This document shows positions 27,989 to 37,695 of a DNA stretch of 64,000 bases, in pieces. A model generated the notes under the pieces. It saw only the letters and a list, made by a program, of their open reading frames with translations. It was not told the DNA's origin and did no database searches. The stretch spans positions 496,001 through 560,000 of the forward strand of contig NZ_LIQI01000022.1 of assembly GCF_001418105.1 (NCBI RefSeq), read 5' to 3'. Each line of letters opens with the position of its first letter. Positions within the stretch are counted from its first letter, which is position 1. The stretch is from Lacinutrix himadriensis. GTDB lineage: Bacteria; Bacteroidota; Bacteroidia; Flavobacteriales; Flavobacteriaceae. The translations under genes and the position numbers were made by a program.

Positions 27989-30900
27989 GCTGTTTTACAA
28001 CATATACCAACGTATAGCGTCGCAAAAACCTTTGAGTATCGGTATTTTGTTGTCGTTAATTATTGGTTTATTCTTTCTTGCTTCTAATATTGAATTTGAA
28101 GAAGATATAACGAAACTTATTCCGCAAAGCGAAAAATCTTCCGAAGCACAAAAAGTATTAAAACAGGTTAATTTTGCCGATAAGATAATTGTTAACATTC
28201 AGCGTAAAGAAAACGGAAACGTAGATGATTTAACAAAATATGCAACGGCATTTATAGATAGCATTTCTAATACTTCCGAAGCATATATAAAAGAGATTCA
28301 AGGACAAGTTGCAGATGAAGATGTGATGAACACCTTAGACTTTGTCTACAATAATCTGCCTTTATTTTTAGATAAAACCGATTACCAAACCATTCAGAAA
28401 AAGCTAGATAAAGATAGCATCCAAAATACTACAAATGCCAATTATAAAACCCTGATTTCACCTTCTGGGTTTGTAGCAAAAGAAACCATACTAAAAGATC
28501 CTTTAGGTTTATCTTTTATCGCTTTAAAGAAATTACAAGAACTCAGTTTTGGGGATGACTTTACCTTACACAACGGGTTTATAATTAGCAAAGACAAAAA
28601 CAATGTACTGCTTTTTATTACGCCAACTTTCGCCTCTAGTGAAACTGCAGAAAACGCCACTTTTGCAGATAATTTATACAATTTACAAGAACAGCTTAAC
28701 ACTACTTTTCAAGACAAGGTAACCGGAGAATATTTTGGTGGAGCACTAATTGCTGTCGCAAATGCCAAGCAAATAAAAAAAGATATTCAGCTTACCGTTG
28801 GTATTGCAATTACGGTATTATTGCTGATTCTAATTCTGTTTTATAAAAAACTTAGTGTACCAATAATACTATTTACGCCAACTGTTTTAGGTGCACTTTT
28901 GGCGGTTAGTTTACTGTATCTAATTCGTGGTAAAATCTCTGCTATTTCCTTAGGAATTGGTTCTGTACTTCTTGGTGTTACTTTAGATTACGCATTGCAT
29001 ATTCTTACGCACATTCGCAGTAATAACAATGTAAAACAGTTGTATACCGAAATCACAAAACCTATTTTAATGAGTAGTTTAACGACTGCTCTTGCTTTTT
29101 TATGTCTGCTTTTTATTGAATCGCAAGCATTACAGGATTTAGGAATTTTTGCTGCAATTAGCGTTTTAGGAGCTTCGGTTTTTGCGTTACTTTTTATTCC
29201 GCAAGTGTATCGTACAAAAGCTGAAACAACGGACAAAAAAAACATTATAGATCGGGTTGCATCGTATCCTTTGCATAAAAACAAATGGGTATTAATTGCT
29301 TTGGCAATTCTTATCGGTATTAGTGCTTTCACCTATAATAAAGTGACTTTTAATAAAGATTTAAATACACTTAATTTTGAGCCTCAAGCGTTAATTGATG
29401 CGCAAAAAAGATTGGATGCGCTGACTAATATCTCTTCCAAATCGGTGTATTTGGCTGCCTACGGAAAAACAGAACAAGAAGCATTACAAGTGAACGATGC
29501 TATTTTTCCATTACTAAAAGACCTCCAACAAAAGAATAACATTATCCAATTTAGCTCTATTGGTTCTTTAGTGCAATCGGAAGTCATCCAAAATGAAAAA
29601 ATCAATACTTGGAATCGTTTTTGGACTACCCAAAACATACAAAACACCAAGGAAAACTTAATTGAAAGCGGAAAAACTCTAGGGTTTAAGCCAACTACTT
29701 TTAAAGCTTTTTATGCACATTTAGAAAACAGGTTTACACCACTTTCTGTCGCAGACTTTAAAGCTTTAAAAACCATTTCTACCGAAGACTATATAACTAC
29801 TAAGGACGATTTCTCTACCGTTACCACTTTAGTAAAAGTACAAGATGAAAACACGCAAAACCTAGTAGATACTTTTAAAGATTTCAAACAAACCATTGTT
29901 GTAGATAGAAAACACATGAATGAAACCTTTTTAGGGAATCTTAAAACCGACTTTAATCGTTTGGTTTTATATTCTTCTATTGTAGTTTTACTGTTGTTGT
30001 TACTCTTTTACAGAAGCATTTCCTTAACCTTAGTGACAGCAATACCAATTGCACTTACTTGGTTGGCAACGCTTGGTGTGATGGGATTATTTGGTATTCA
30101 ATTTAATATTTTCAATATCATTATTTCTACCTTTATTTTTGGTTTAGGCATCGACTATTGCATCTTTATCACCAACGGTTTATTGCACGAATATAAGACT
30201 GGAGAAGCAGCTTTACCAACACATAAAACCTCTATTATCCTTTCGGTTATAACTACTATTTTAGGAGTCGGTGTTTTAATTTTCGCAAAGCATCCAGCCT
30301 TACATTCTATCTCTTTGGTTTCTATCATTGGTATTTTGTCTGCGTTGCTTATTTCGTTTAGTGTACAACCATTACTTTTTAAATTATTTATTGGTAGCAA
30401 AACCAAAAGACCAATTACCTTTCATTTATTATTACATGCACTTTTTTCTTTTGGGTATTATGGTATTGGTGGATTTGTTTTAGGAATAATAGCTGCAATA
30501 GTATTTCCACTTATTCCACTTTCCAAAAAAATAAAAATGCCATGGTTTCATCAAGTGCTTTCTAAGTTCATGCGATCTGTATTTTTCACCAATCCATTTG
30601 TTAAAGTAAAAACGCTAAATCTAAATAACGAAACCTTTAAAAAGCAGGCAATAATCATCGCTAACCATACTTCTTTTCTAGATATTCTAGCAATTGGTAT
30701 GCAGTCTCCAAAAATTATTTTCTTGGTAAACGATTGGGTATACAACTCACCGGTTTTTGGTAGAACTGTAAAAATGGCTGGTTTTTATCCGGTTTCTAAC
30801 GGTATTGATGGCGGTGTTTCCCATTTAAAAACCAAACTAGATCAAGGCTATTCTTTAATGGCTTTTCCAGAAGGAACACGATCGTATACCAACAAGATAA

Positions 30901-31658
30901 AACGCTTTCATAAAGGTGCTTTTTTCTTAGCCGAAGAATTAAATCTAGATATTCTTCCTATCCTTATTCATGGGAATTCAGAAGTCCTACCAAAAGGAAG
31001 TTTCATCATAAAAAGAGAGCATCTTACTATAAAAATATTAGATAGAATTCCTGCGGAAGACGTAAGTTTCGGAACAACCTCTAGAGAAAAAACGAAAAGC
31101 ATTAGTGCGTATTTTAAGAAGGAATTTAATCTGCTTCGTGAAGAGTTAGAAAACGAAACTTACTTTCATCGTATCGTTTTAGAAGACTTTAGGTATAAAG
31201 GAGATGCGCTTTACCATAAAGTAAAAGCCGACTTAAATACCAACGCAAAAAATTACAGAGCGCTTTTAAATACTTTAGACGAAAAAGCTAGTATTATTCA
31301 TTTCTCTAAAGATTCCGGACAACTAGATTTCTTATTGGCTTTAGATCATCCGGATAGGAAAATTTTCACTTTTATCCAAGATGAAAACGAAAGAGCAATC
31401 GTTAAAAACAGCTATATACCAAATACACATTATAAAATTTCGGTTTGTAATTCTATAGAAGAAACAGCACAAAACAAGGCTAATGTTGCTATACTTAACC
31501 TAGAAGGTATTTCAGAAAATGAAATTAAAAACATAGCAAATACTGTAAATCTTTTTGTATTATTAAAAGACAGCCGAAATTTATATCTTGAAACTTTAAA
31601 ATCCTTAGGTTTTAAAGTAGAAATAGAAAACGATACGCTTAGTATCTTAAAAAAATAA
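27981..31658 (+). CDS. MMPL/RND-type transporter fused to PlsC acyltransferase
   Basis: A 1225-residue fusion. Residues 1-860 form an MMPL/RND exporter with two repeats of one membrane segment, a large external loop and five or six membrane segments (first set about 15-410, second about 435-860). Residues about 870-1060 are a PlsC-type acyltransferase: His896-x4-Asp901 in NHTSFLDI and FPEGTRS from 962. A C-terminal piece of about 140 residues (LLALDHPDRKIFTFIQ) has no clear assignment and looks like a worn methyltransferase-type Rossmann fold. Probably moves and esterifies the polyene-resorcinol product. Confidence 0.85.
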   Translation: MDKLFYNIYQRIASQKPLSIGILLSLIIGLFFLASNIEFEEDITKLIPQSEKSSEAQKVLKQVNFADKIIVNIQRKENGNVDDLTKYATAFIDSISNTSEAYIKEIQGQVADEDVMNTLDFVYNNLPLFLDKTDYQTIQKKLDKDSIQNTTNANYKTLISPSGFVAKETILKDPLGLSFIALKKLQELSFGDDFTLHNGFIISKDKNNVLLFITPTFASSETAENATFADNLYNLQEQLNTTFQDKVTGEYFGGALIAVANAKQIKKDIQLTVGIAITVLLLILILFYKKLSVPIILFTPTVLGALLAVSLLYLIRGKISAISLGIGSVLLGVTLDYALHILTHIRSNNNVKQLYTEITKPILMSSLTTALAFLCLLFIESQALQDLGIFAAISVLGASVFALLFIPQVYRTKAETTDKKNIIDRVASYPLHKNKWVLIALAILIGISAFTYNKVTFNKDLNTLNFEPQALIDAQKRLDALTNISSKSVYLAAYGKTEQEALQVNDAIFPLLKDLQQKNNIIQFSSIGSLVQSEVIQNEKINTWNRFWTTQNIQNTKENLIESGKTLGFKPTTFKAFYAHLENRFTPLSVADFKALKTISTEDYITTKDDFSTVTTLVKVQDENTQNLVDTFKDFKQTIVVDRKHMNETFLGNLKTDFNRLVLYSSIVVLLLLLLFYRSISLTLVTAIPIALTWLATLGVMGLFGIQFNIFNIIISTFIFGLGIDYCIFITNGLLHEYKTGEAALPTHKTSIILSVITTILGVGVLIFAKHPALHSISLVSIIGILSALLISFSVQPLLFKLFIGSKTKRPITFHLLLHALFSFGYYGIGGFVLGIIAAIVFPLIPLSKKIKMPWFHQVLSKFMRSVFFTNPFVKVKTLNLNNETFKKQAIIIANHTSFLDILAIGMQSPKIIFLVNDWVYNSPVFGRTVKMAGFYPVSNGIDGGVSHLKTKLDQGYSLMAFPEGTRSYTNKIKRFHKGAFFLAEELNLDILPILIHGNSEVLPKGSFIIKREHLTIKILDRIPAEDVSFGTTSREKTKSISAYFKKEFNLLREELENETYFHRIVLEDFRYKGDALYHKVKADLNTNAKNYRALLNTLDEKASIIHFSKDSGQLDFLLALDHPDRKIFTFIQDENERAIVKNSYIPNTHYKISVCNSIEETAQNKANVAILNLEGISENEIKNIANTVNLFVLLKDSRNLYLETLKSLGFKVEIENDTLSILKK

Positions 31659-31662
31659 AATA

Positions 31663-33201
31663 TTGAAGTACAAAGAACATTATGATGTTGTAATAGTTGG
31701 AAGTGGTCTTGCAGGAATGGTTTCTGCAATCATTCTTGCTAAAGAAGGAAAGAGTGTTTGTGTTTTAGAAAAGAACAATCAATACGGTGGAAACCTACAA
31801 ACCTTTGTACGTAACAAAACCATTTTTGATACTGGCGTACATTATATTGGCGGATTAAGCGAAGGGCAAAACCTGCATCAGTACTTTAAATATATTGATA
31901 TTTTAGACGGCATACAGCTTCATAAAATGGATGAAGACGGTTTTGATATTATCTCTTTTGATGGCGACCCAAAAGAATACAAACATGCGCAAGGTTATGA
32001 TAACTTCATAAAAAACTTATTAGAAGATTTCCCTGAAGAGGAAGAAGGCATCCGAATGTACTGCGATAAACTGCAAACAACTTGTAAAAAATTCCCTTTA
32101 TATTCTCTTGAAAAAGGAAAACCTTATTATGATGATGCAGAGATTTTTCAGCTTCCAGCAAAAGAATATATTAATTCCTTTACCACCAATAAAAAGCTTC
32201 AAGCGGTTTTAGCTGGCTCTAACTATTTATATGCTGGAGATCAAAATAAAACACCTTTTTTCGTGCATGCTTTATCTACAAACTCGTACATACAGAGTTC
32301 GTATCGTTGTGTAAATGGCGGAAGTCAAATTACCAAAGTGCTTATTAAACGCTTAAAAGCGGAAGGCGGAGAAGTATACAAACACCATGAAGTTTCTACA
32401 TTTGGCTTTGAAGATGGTTTAATTACTTCAGCAATGACCACCAAAGGAATTGAAATTAAAGGCGATTTATTTATCTCGAATATAGAACCGAAACTTACCG
32501 TAAAAATGGTAGGTGAAGATAAGTTTAGAAAATCGTATACCAACAGAATTGAAAAAATTGAAAGTACCATTGCTGCTTTCACTTTATACCTGGTTCTAAA
32601 ACCAGATACTTTTAAATACCAAAATAAGAATTTCTATCATTTTAAGGATTCTAGTAAGGTTTGGGATTCCCACAACTACACCCAAGAAAGCTGGCCAGAA
32701 GGTTATATGATGTCGATGGGGATTAAGAAAAATTCTAACGGATTTGGTGATAGTATTGCCGTGATGACCTACATGAATTACGACGAAGTAAAACCTTGGG
32801 AAGACACGCATAATACGGTTGCTAATAAAAACGAAAGAGGACAAACCTACGAGCAGTTTAAAACCCAAAAAGCAGAAACATTGATTGATGAGTTGGTGAA
32901 GAAATTCCCTGATTTAAGAGATTGTATTGAAGAATATTACACCTCAACACCATTATCCTATAGAGATTATATTGGTAGTAATCGTGGTTCCATGTATGCC
33001 TATGTAAAAGATGTAAACAAGCCTTTACACTCGCATTTATCGCCAAAAACGAAAATAAAAAATCTATTTTTCACAGGACAAAGTTTAAACATGCATGGTA
33101 TTTTAGGAGTAACTATAAGTGCTATTATTACCTGTTCCGAAATTCTTGGTAAAGATTATTTATTAGATAAGATTCTAGAATCTAACAGCCATGAAGATTA
33201 A
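31663..33201 (+). CDS. FAD-dependent phytoene desaturase-like oxidoreductase
   Basis: A 512-residue flavoprotein. The N-terminal dinucleotide motif is DVVIVGSGLAGMVSAIILA (about residues 7-25), followed by LEKNNQYGGNLQTF, typical of the CrtI/phytoene desaturase and all-trans-retinol saturase family. A late FAD motif appears in NLFFTGQSLNMHGILGVTISA. It starts with TTG. In flexirubin clusters this type may oxidise the polyene or resorcinol. It overlaps the next gene by 11 bases. Confidence 0.85.
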   Translation: MKYKEHYDVVIVGSGLAGMVSAIILAKEGKSVCVLEKNNQYGGNLQTFVRNKTIFDTGVHYIGGLSEGQNLHQYFKYIDILDGIQLHKMDEDGFDIISFDGDPKEYKHAQGYDNFIKNLLEDFPEEEEGIRMYCDKLQTTCKKFPLYSLEKGKPYYDDAEIFQLPAKEYINSFTTNKKLQAVLAGSNYLYAGDQNKTPFFVHALSTNSYIQSSYRCVNGGSQITKVLIKRLKAEGGEVYKHHEVSTFGFEDGLITSAMTTKGIEIKGDLFISNIEPKLTVKMVGEDKFRKSYTNRIEKIESTIAAFTLYLVLKPDTFKYQNKNFYHFKDSSKVWDSHNYTQESWPEGYMMSMGIKKNSNGFGDSIAVMTYMNYDEVKPWEDTHNTVANKNERGQTYEQFKTQKAETLIDELVKKFPDLRDCIEEYYTSTPLSYRDYIGSNRGSMYAYVKDVNKPLHSHLSPKTKIKNLFFTGQSLNMHGILGVTISAIITCSEILGKDYLLDKILESNSHED

Positions 33202-34870
33202 AAATTTTAATAGTTATCCTTCGTTTTTAGTTGTCGTACTTTTTGCTGTACTCACTTCTTGTGGTATCTCCAAGTCCATTCATGATGTACCAGATGTTAG
33301 TGGTTATGATGCTACAATTTCTGAAAAAATAACGATTAACGATTCTACATTTACTTCTGGAAACAACAGTTTTGCAAAAAATGAATATGGTTCTTATGAA
33401 CTTTTTGTAGAAGGAAATGCCTATCAAATTGGTTTAAATACAGGTTTGCTAACCGAAGATTTATTCAAAATACAAGAGGATGCTTTTTTAAGTAAGATTG
33501 ACGATTTAGTACCTTCTAAATTCAAGCAATATCTTTTGCGTAAGGTTTTAGCATTCTACAACCGTAAAATGTATTTACATATTCCAGAAGCATATAAGTC
33601 GGAGATTCTCGGACTCTCCAAATACGCATCCAATGAGTACAATCATATTGCAGAAAACTATTTAAGAGTCATGTATCTGCATGGTGCACATGATATTGGT
33701 CACGCCATGCAAGACTTAATGCTGGTTGGCTGTTCTTCTTTTGCAGCTTGGGGAAATAAAACCGAAGACGGACAATTATTAATTGGAAGAAATCTCGATT
33801 TCTACGCTGGCGATGATTTCGCAAAAAACAAAATCGTAGCCTTTGTAAATCCTACAGAAGGTTATAAATTTATGTCGGTTACTTGGCCAGGGATGATTGG
33901 TGTGGTTTCTGGAATGAATGAACACGGACTAACAGTCACTATAAATGCTGGGAAATCTAAAATTCCGTGGATTGCCAAAACACCGATTTCTATTTTAAAT
34001 CGTGAAATTTTACAATACGCAACCAATATTGAAGAAGCGATTGCGATTGCTAAAAAGCGCCAAGTTTTTGTTTCGGAATCTATTTTTGTAGGTAGTGCAA
34101 AAGACAAAAAAGCCGTTACTATAGAAGTTTCCCCTAAGAATTTTGGGGTTTACGAAGTAGCAAATACCAACCAACTTATTTGTACCAATCATTTTCAAAG
34201 TGACGCGTACGCGGAAGACAAGAATAACTTAAAAGCAATTGCAGAAAGCCATTCGCAATATCGTTACGAGCGTTTGGAAGAACTTATAGGTGCAACGGAA
34301 AAACTAAGTGTACAAGATGCTGTAGACATTTTAAGAAACAAAGAAGGTTTGCACGACAAAGCTATTGGTTATGGTAATGAAAAAGCCTTAAATCAGTTAT
34401 TAGCACATCATGGGATTGTTTTTAAACCCGAAGAACGTCAAGTTTGGGTTTCTTCCAATCCGTATCAATTGGGAGCTTTTGTGGCTTACGATTTAGATGA
34501 AGTTTTCAGTACGGATTCTGCAGCCAAGTTAAATCTTTCAAAACCCGAATTAACAATTGAAGCAGATGCTTTTCAGTTTACCGAAGCATATAGAAATTAT
34601 GAAGCATATCGTATTTCTAGTAAAGAATTACAACATGCTATTGGTGACGATGCACATATTCCTTTAGAAAAACTTACCGAAACCATACAACTAAACCCAG
34701 AATATTGGGAAGTATATTATCTTGTCGGTACATACTATTACGAAAAAGGGTTTTACACAGCAGCATTGCACGCTTTTGAAACTGCACAAACTAAAGAGAT
34801 TACAACGGTTCCAGATCAAGAGGAATTAGAAAAATATATTAAGAAAATTAAAAGGAAATTAGATTTATGA
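33191..34870 (+). CDS. Lipoprotein with C45/choloylglycine-hydrolase-like Ntn domain
   Basis: A 559-residue lipoprotein (lipobox LTSC, Cys24). The core is an N-terminal-nucleophile hydrolase of the C45 acyl-CoA:6-APA acyltransferase type: Cys181 in VGCSSFAAWGN is the probable nucleophile, followed by GQLLIGRNLDFYAGDD and MNEHGLTVTINAGKS. As the Cys is not at the terminus, autocatalytic cleavage before Cys181 is expected in this family. About 100 residues at the end are helical and TPR-like. It may carry out amide or ester acyl transfer to the pigment at the envelope. Confidence 0.82.
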   Translation: MKIKNFNSYPSFLVVVLFAVLTSCGISKSIHDVPDVSGYDATISEKITINDSTFTSGNNSFAKNEYGSYELFVEGNAYQIGLNTGLLTEDLFKIQEDAFLSKIDDLVPSKFKQYLLRKVLAFYNRKMYLHIPEAYKSEILGLSKYASNEYNHIAENYLRVMYLHGAHDIGHAMQDLMLVGCSSFAAWGNKTEDGQLLIGRNLDFYAGDDFAKNKIVAFVNPTEGYKFMSVTWPGMIGVVSGMNEHGLTVTINAGKSKIPWIAKTPISILNREILQYATNIEEAIAIAKKRQVFVSESIFVGSAKDKKAVTIEVSPKNFGVYEVANTNQLICTNHFQSDAYAEDKNNLKAIAESHSQYRYERLEELIGATEKLSVQDAVDILRNKEGLHDKAIGYGNEKALNQLLAHHGIVFKPEERQVWVSSNPYQLGAFVAYDLDEVFSTDSAAKLNLSKPELTIEADAFQFTEAYRNYEAYRISSKELQHAIGDDAHIPLEKLTETIQLNPEYWEVYYLVGTYYYEKGFYTAALHAFETAQTKEITTVPDQEELEKYIKKIKRKLDL

Positions 34871-36156
34871 TTCCTAAAATAGAACAAGCATCTACACAAG
34901 AAATAAAAGCTTTTCAAGAAGAAAAGTTAGCCGAATTATTGATGTATTTAAATGAAAACTCCGCGTATTACAAACGTGTGTTTTCAGAAAACAATATCGA
35001 TCTAGATGCGATACAATCTATTGAAGATTTATCTAAAATTCCGGTGACAACAAAAGATCAACTACAACAACATAATGATGATTTTTTATGTGTACCTAAA
35101 AGTAAGATCATTGATTACGTCACTACTTCTGGGACTTTAGGAGATCCTGTAACTTTTGCTTTAACCGATAATGACCTAGAGCGTTTAGCATACAACGAAG
35201 CGATTTCTTTTGCTTGTGCAGGAGTTGGCAAGGAAGATGTTGTACAATTGATGACTACCATAGACAGACGTTTTATGGCTGGATTGGCATACTTTCTTGG
35301 TGTACGTAAACTTGGCGCAGGAATCATTCGTGTTGGCGCTGGAATCCCGGAATTACAATGGGATTCTATTTTAAAGTTTCATCCAACGTATCTAATTGCA
35401 GTTCCTTCTTTTTTATTAAAACTAATCGAATACGCAGAGCAACATAATATCGATGTAAATGCATCTGGAGTAAAAGGTGCTATCTGTATTGGCGAACCGT
35501 TACGAAATCAAGATTTTAGTTTAAATACCTTATCGCAAAAAATTACAGAAAAGTGGGATATTGAATTGTTTTCTACCTACGCTTCTACCGAAATGAATAC
35601 TGCATTTACGGAGTGTGAACACCAACAAGGTGGACATCAACACCCGGAATTAATCATTGTGGAGATTCTAGACGATAACGATAATATAGTAGCCGAAGGA
35701 GAAGTTGGGGAACTCACAATTACAACACTTGGTATAGAAGGCATGCCTTTGTTACGTTTTAAAACAGGCGACATGGTAAAAGCAAATAAAGAAGCTTGTG
35801 CTTGTGGCAGAAACACCATGCGTTTAGGACCAGTTGTTGGAAGAAGAAAACAAATGATAAAATACAAAGGAACCACTTTGTATCCGCCAGCAATGGATAA
35901 TATTTTAAACGATTTTAATGAAGTTGAAGCCTATGTTATTGAGCTTTCGCATAATGATATTGGTACCGATGAAATCTTAATTAAGATCGCTGCAACAAAT
36001 CCTTCCGAAAAATTATTACAACATATAAAAGATCACTTTAGAGCCAAACTTCGTGTTGCGCCAAGGATTGCCTTTCATGATAAAAAGGAAATTATTAAAT
36101 TACAGTTTCCTGCAATGAGTAGAAAGCCTATTTTGGTGATAGATAAGCGGGAGTAA
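34867..36156 (+). CDS. AMP-dependent aryl/acyl activating ligase (phenylacetate-CoA ligase family)
   Basis: A 429-residue adenylate-forming enzyme. TTSGTLGDPVTFALT near 90-105 is the phosphate-binding loop; FSTYASTEMNTAF, LLRFKTGDM and GRRKQMIKYKGTTLYPP are the later core motifs of the PaaK-like group. In the cluster it most likely activates the lyase product (4-coumarate type) and loads it on an ACP or CoA. The start overlaps the preceding stop by 4 bases. It is the last rightward gene of the cluster; the next gene is convergent only 12 bases away. Confidence 0.88.
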   Translation: MIPKIEQASTQEIKAFQEEKLAELLMYLNENSAYYKRVFSENNIDLDAIQSIEDLSKIPVTTKDQLQQHNDDFLCVPKSKIIDYVTTSGTLGDPVTFALTDNDLERLAYNEAISFACAGVGKEDVVQLMTTIDRRFMAGLAYFLGVRKLGAGIIRVGAGIPELQWDSILKFHPTYLIAVPSFLLKLIEYAEQHNIDVNASGVKGAICIGEPLRNQDFSLNTLSQKITEKWDIELFSTYASTEMNTAFTECEHQQGGHQHPELIIVEILDDNDNIVAEGEVGELTITTLGIEGMPLLRFKTGDMVKANKEACACGRNTMRLGPVVGRRKQMIKYKGTTLYPPAMDNILNDFNEVEAYVIELSHNDIGTDEILIKIAATNPSEKLLQHIKDHFRAKLRVAPRIAFHDKKEIIKLQFPAMSRKPILVIDKRE

Positions 36157-36168
36157 ATATTTTGCTTA

Positions 36169-37170
36169 TTAAGAAGCTTGTTGCATATTTTGCACCAATC
36201 CTTTATCGACATAAACTTCTAATAATTTTGCATTAGTAGCGCTAAACACAACCTCATCTGTATTGGCAGGAATTAAAATAGTTTCTCCCATTTTTACAGT
36301 TTCGGTATGTAAACCTGCAGTTATTTCTGCTTCCCCTTCCACACACATAAAGATCACAAACGAATCTAAGTTGCTATAATCTTTCACTTGATGATTGGTT
36401 ACATCTAAAATGTTAGTTGTAAAATATTCACAATCTACTAAGCTTGCACTAGCGTTTGGTTGTAAATCATATACTGCCTTTCCGTTAGAATCAAACTGCT
36501 TCGTTGCTTGTTCTGCTAATTGGGTATGTAATTCTCTTTTTTGTCCAGAATCATCGGTTCTATCCCAATCGTAAACACGATACGTAATATCACTTGTTTG
36601 TTGAATTTCGGCAGCTAAAACTCCTGCTCCAATAGCATGAATTTTTCCTGCTGGAATAAAAAAACTATCACCTTTCTTTACTTCTTCTCTATTAAAAACA
36701 GCATCTACATTATTTGCATTAATGTGATTTAATAATTCTGGATTTGTTGTTTTATCCTTTAAACCTAAAACAATATCTGCATTAGCATCACTATCCATAA
36801 TGTACCACATTTCTGTTTTCCCGAAAGAATCATGGTGTTTTTTAGCCATTACATTATCTGGATGCACCTGTACCGATAAATCTGTTTTTGCATCTAAAAA
36901 TTTAATTAATAACGGAAAGTTATAACCAAAGTTGGCAAAGTTCTCTGCTCCTAACAGCGTTGCTTCATGTGCTTCAATAAGCTCTTTTAAATTTGTTCCT
37001 TGATATGCGCCATTACTAACTTCTGAAATGTTTCCGTTTACATCCGAAATCTCCCAGCTTTCACCTACATTATCTTTATCTGTATCTTTTCCTAAAAGGT
37101 TTCCTAGTTTGTTTCCGCCCCAGATTTTCTCTTTTAATATTGGATTGAATTTTATTGGATATACTTTCAT
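36169..37170 (-). CDS. manA: Mannose-6-phosphate isomerase, class I
   Basis: Interconverts fructose 6-phosphate and mannose 6-phosphate, feeding GDP-mannose type sugar supply. The 333-residue protein shows the zinc cupin signature: LSVQVHPDN, then KTEMWYIMD, and later IPAGKIHAIGAGV. Length matches the short bacterial type I enzymes. It is the last gene of a leftward unit behind two glycosyltransferase-type genes and the LytTR-type promoter at 38912-39002, so mannose-derived sugars may be used in the polymer made here. Confidence 0.9.
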   Translation of the reverse strand: MKVYPIKFNPILKEKIWGGNKLGNLLGKDTDKDNVGESWEISDVNGNISEVSNGAYQGTNLKELIEAHEATLLGAENFANFGYNFPLLIKFLDAKTDLSVQVHPDNVMAKKHHDSFGKTEMWYIMDSDANADIVLGLKDKTTNPELLNHINANNVDAVFNREEVKKGDSFFIPAGKIHAIGAGVLAAEIQQTSDITYRVYDWDRTDDSGQKRELHTQLAEQATKQFDSNGKAVYDLQPNASASLVDCEYFTTNILDVTNHQVKDYSNLDSFVIFMCVEGEAEITAGLHTETVKMGETILIPANTDEVVFSATNAKLLEVYVDKGLVQNMQQAS

Positions 37171-37182
37171 AACTGCTGCTTT

Positions 37183-37668
37183 TTAAAGGTTTCTTTGATA
37201 TTGAAGTTGGATAAAAGGATTCTCTATTTTTAGATTTTTTAAGTAATCCATAACAGAGAATAAACTCTGAAATAAGGTTTGTTTCTTTTTTAAAGGATTG
37301 CCACTATAATTAATAATAGCCTCTTGATTTTCGGCGATCATTTTAATTAAACTATTTACCCCATAGTATTTAGTGTTTAACATATTGATAGAAACGTAAC
37401 CTACATTTTTAAGTTGAAATGCACTATGCATGAATCTTGCTCCCGCTTTTACTGCTGCAACATCCGATTTAAACTTTCGAATATTCAATACAGATACATT
37501 ATCACAGGAGTCTTTTATTTCATGTAACAAATCGTTCGTACTATCTTTACTATCATTGTTTACTAAACACAATTCTAAATTGGACGTTTGATTTATTTGT
37601 TCAATAAAAAAAGAAGGGTCCATTGTATTCTCATTATTATGAAAGATGATGATAATTCCTGTTTTCAT
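37183..37668 (-). CDS. Short GT2-like glycosyltransferase, probably degenerate
   Basis: A 161-residue protein with the start of a GT-A fold: IIIIFHNNENTMDP, LCLVNNDSKDSTNDLL and a later SINMLNTKYYG where a DxD would be expected, which is not present. It is half the length of usual family 2 enzymes, and has neither an acceptor domain nor membrane segments. The ATG at 37668 (MKTGII) is preferred over one at 37680. It lies 15-30 bases from its neighbours in the leftward unit. It may be a regulatory partner of the larger GT2 upstream. Confidence 0.68.
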   Translation of the reverse strand: MKTGIIIIFHNNENTMDPSFFIEQINQTSNLELCLVNNDSKDSTNDLLHEIKDSCDNVSVLNIRKFKSDVAAVKAGARFMHSAFQLKNVGYVSINMLNTKYYGVNSLIKMIAENQEAIINYSGNPLKKKQTLFQSLFSVMDYLKNLKIENPFIQLQYQRNL

Positions 37669-37695
37669 GATTTGGGGCATTTTAACGATTAGTAA

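Noticed and set aside
37183-37668. Pseudogene call for the short GT2-like gene
   Set aside because: The frame is intact and the C-terminus does not continue in another frame, so a short functional or regulatory protein cannot be excluded.
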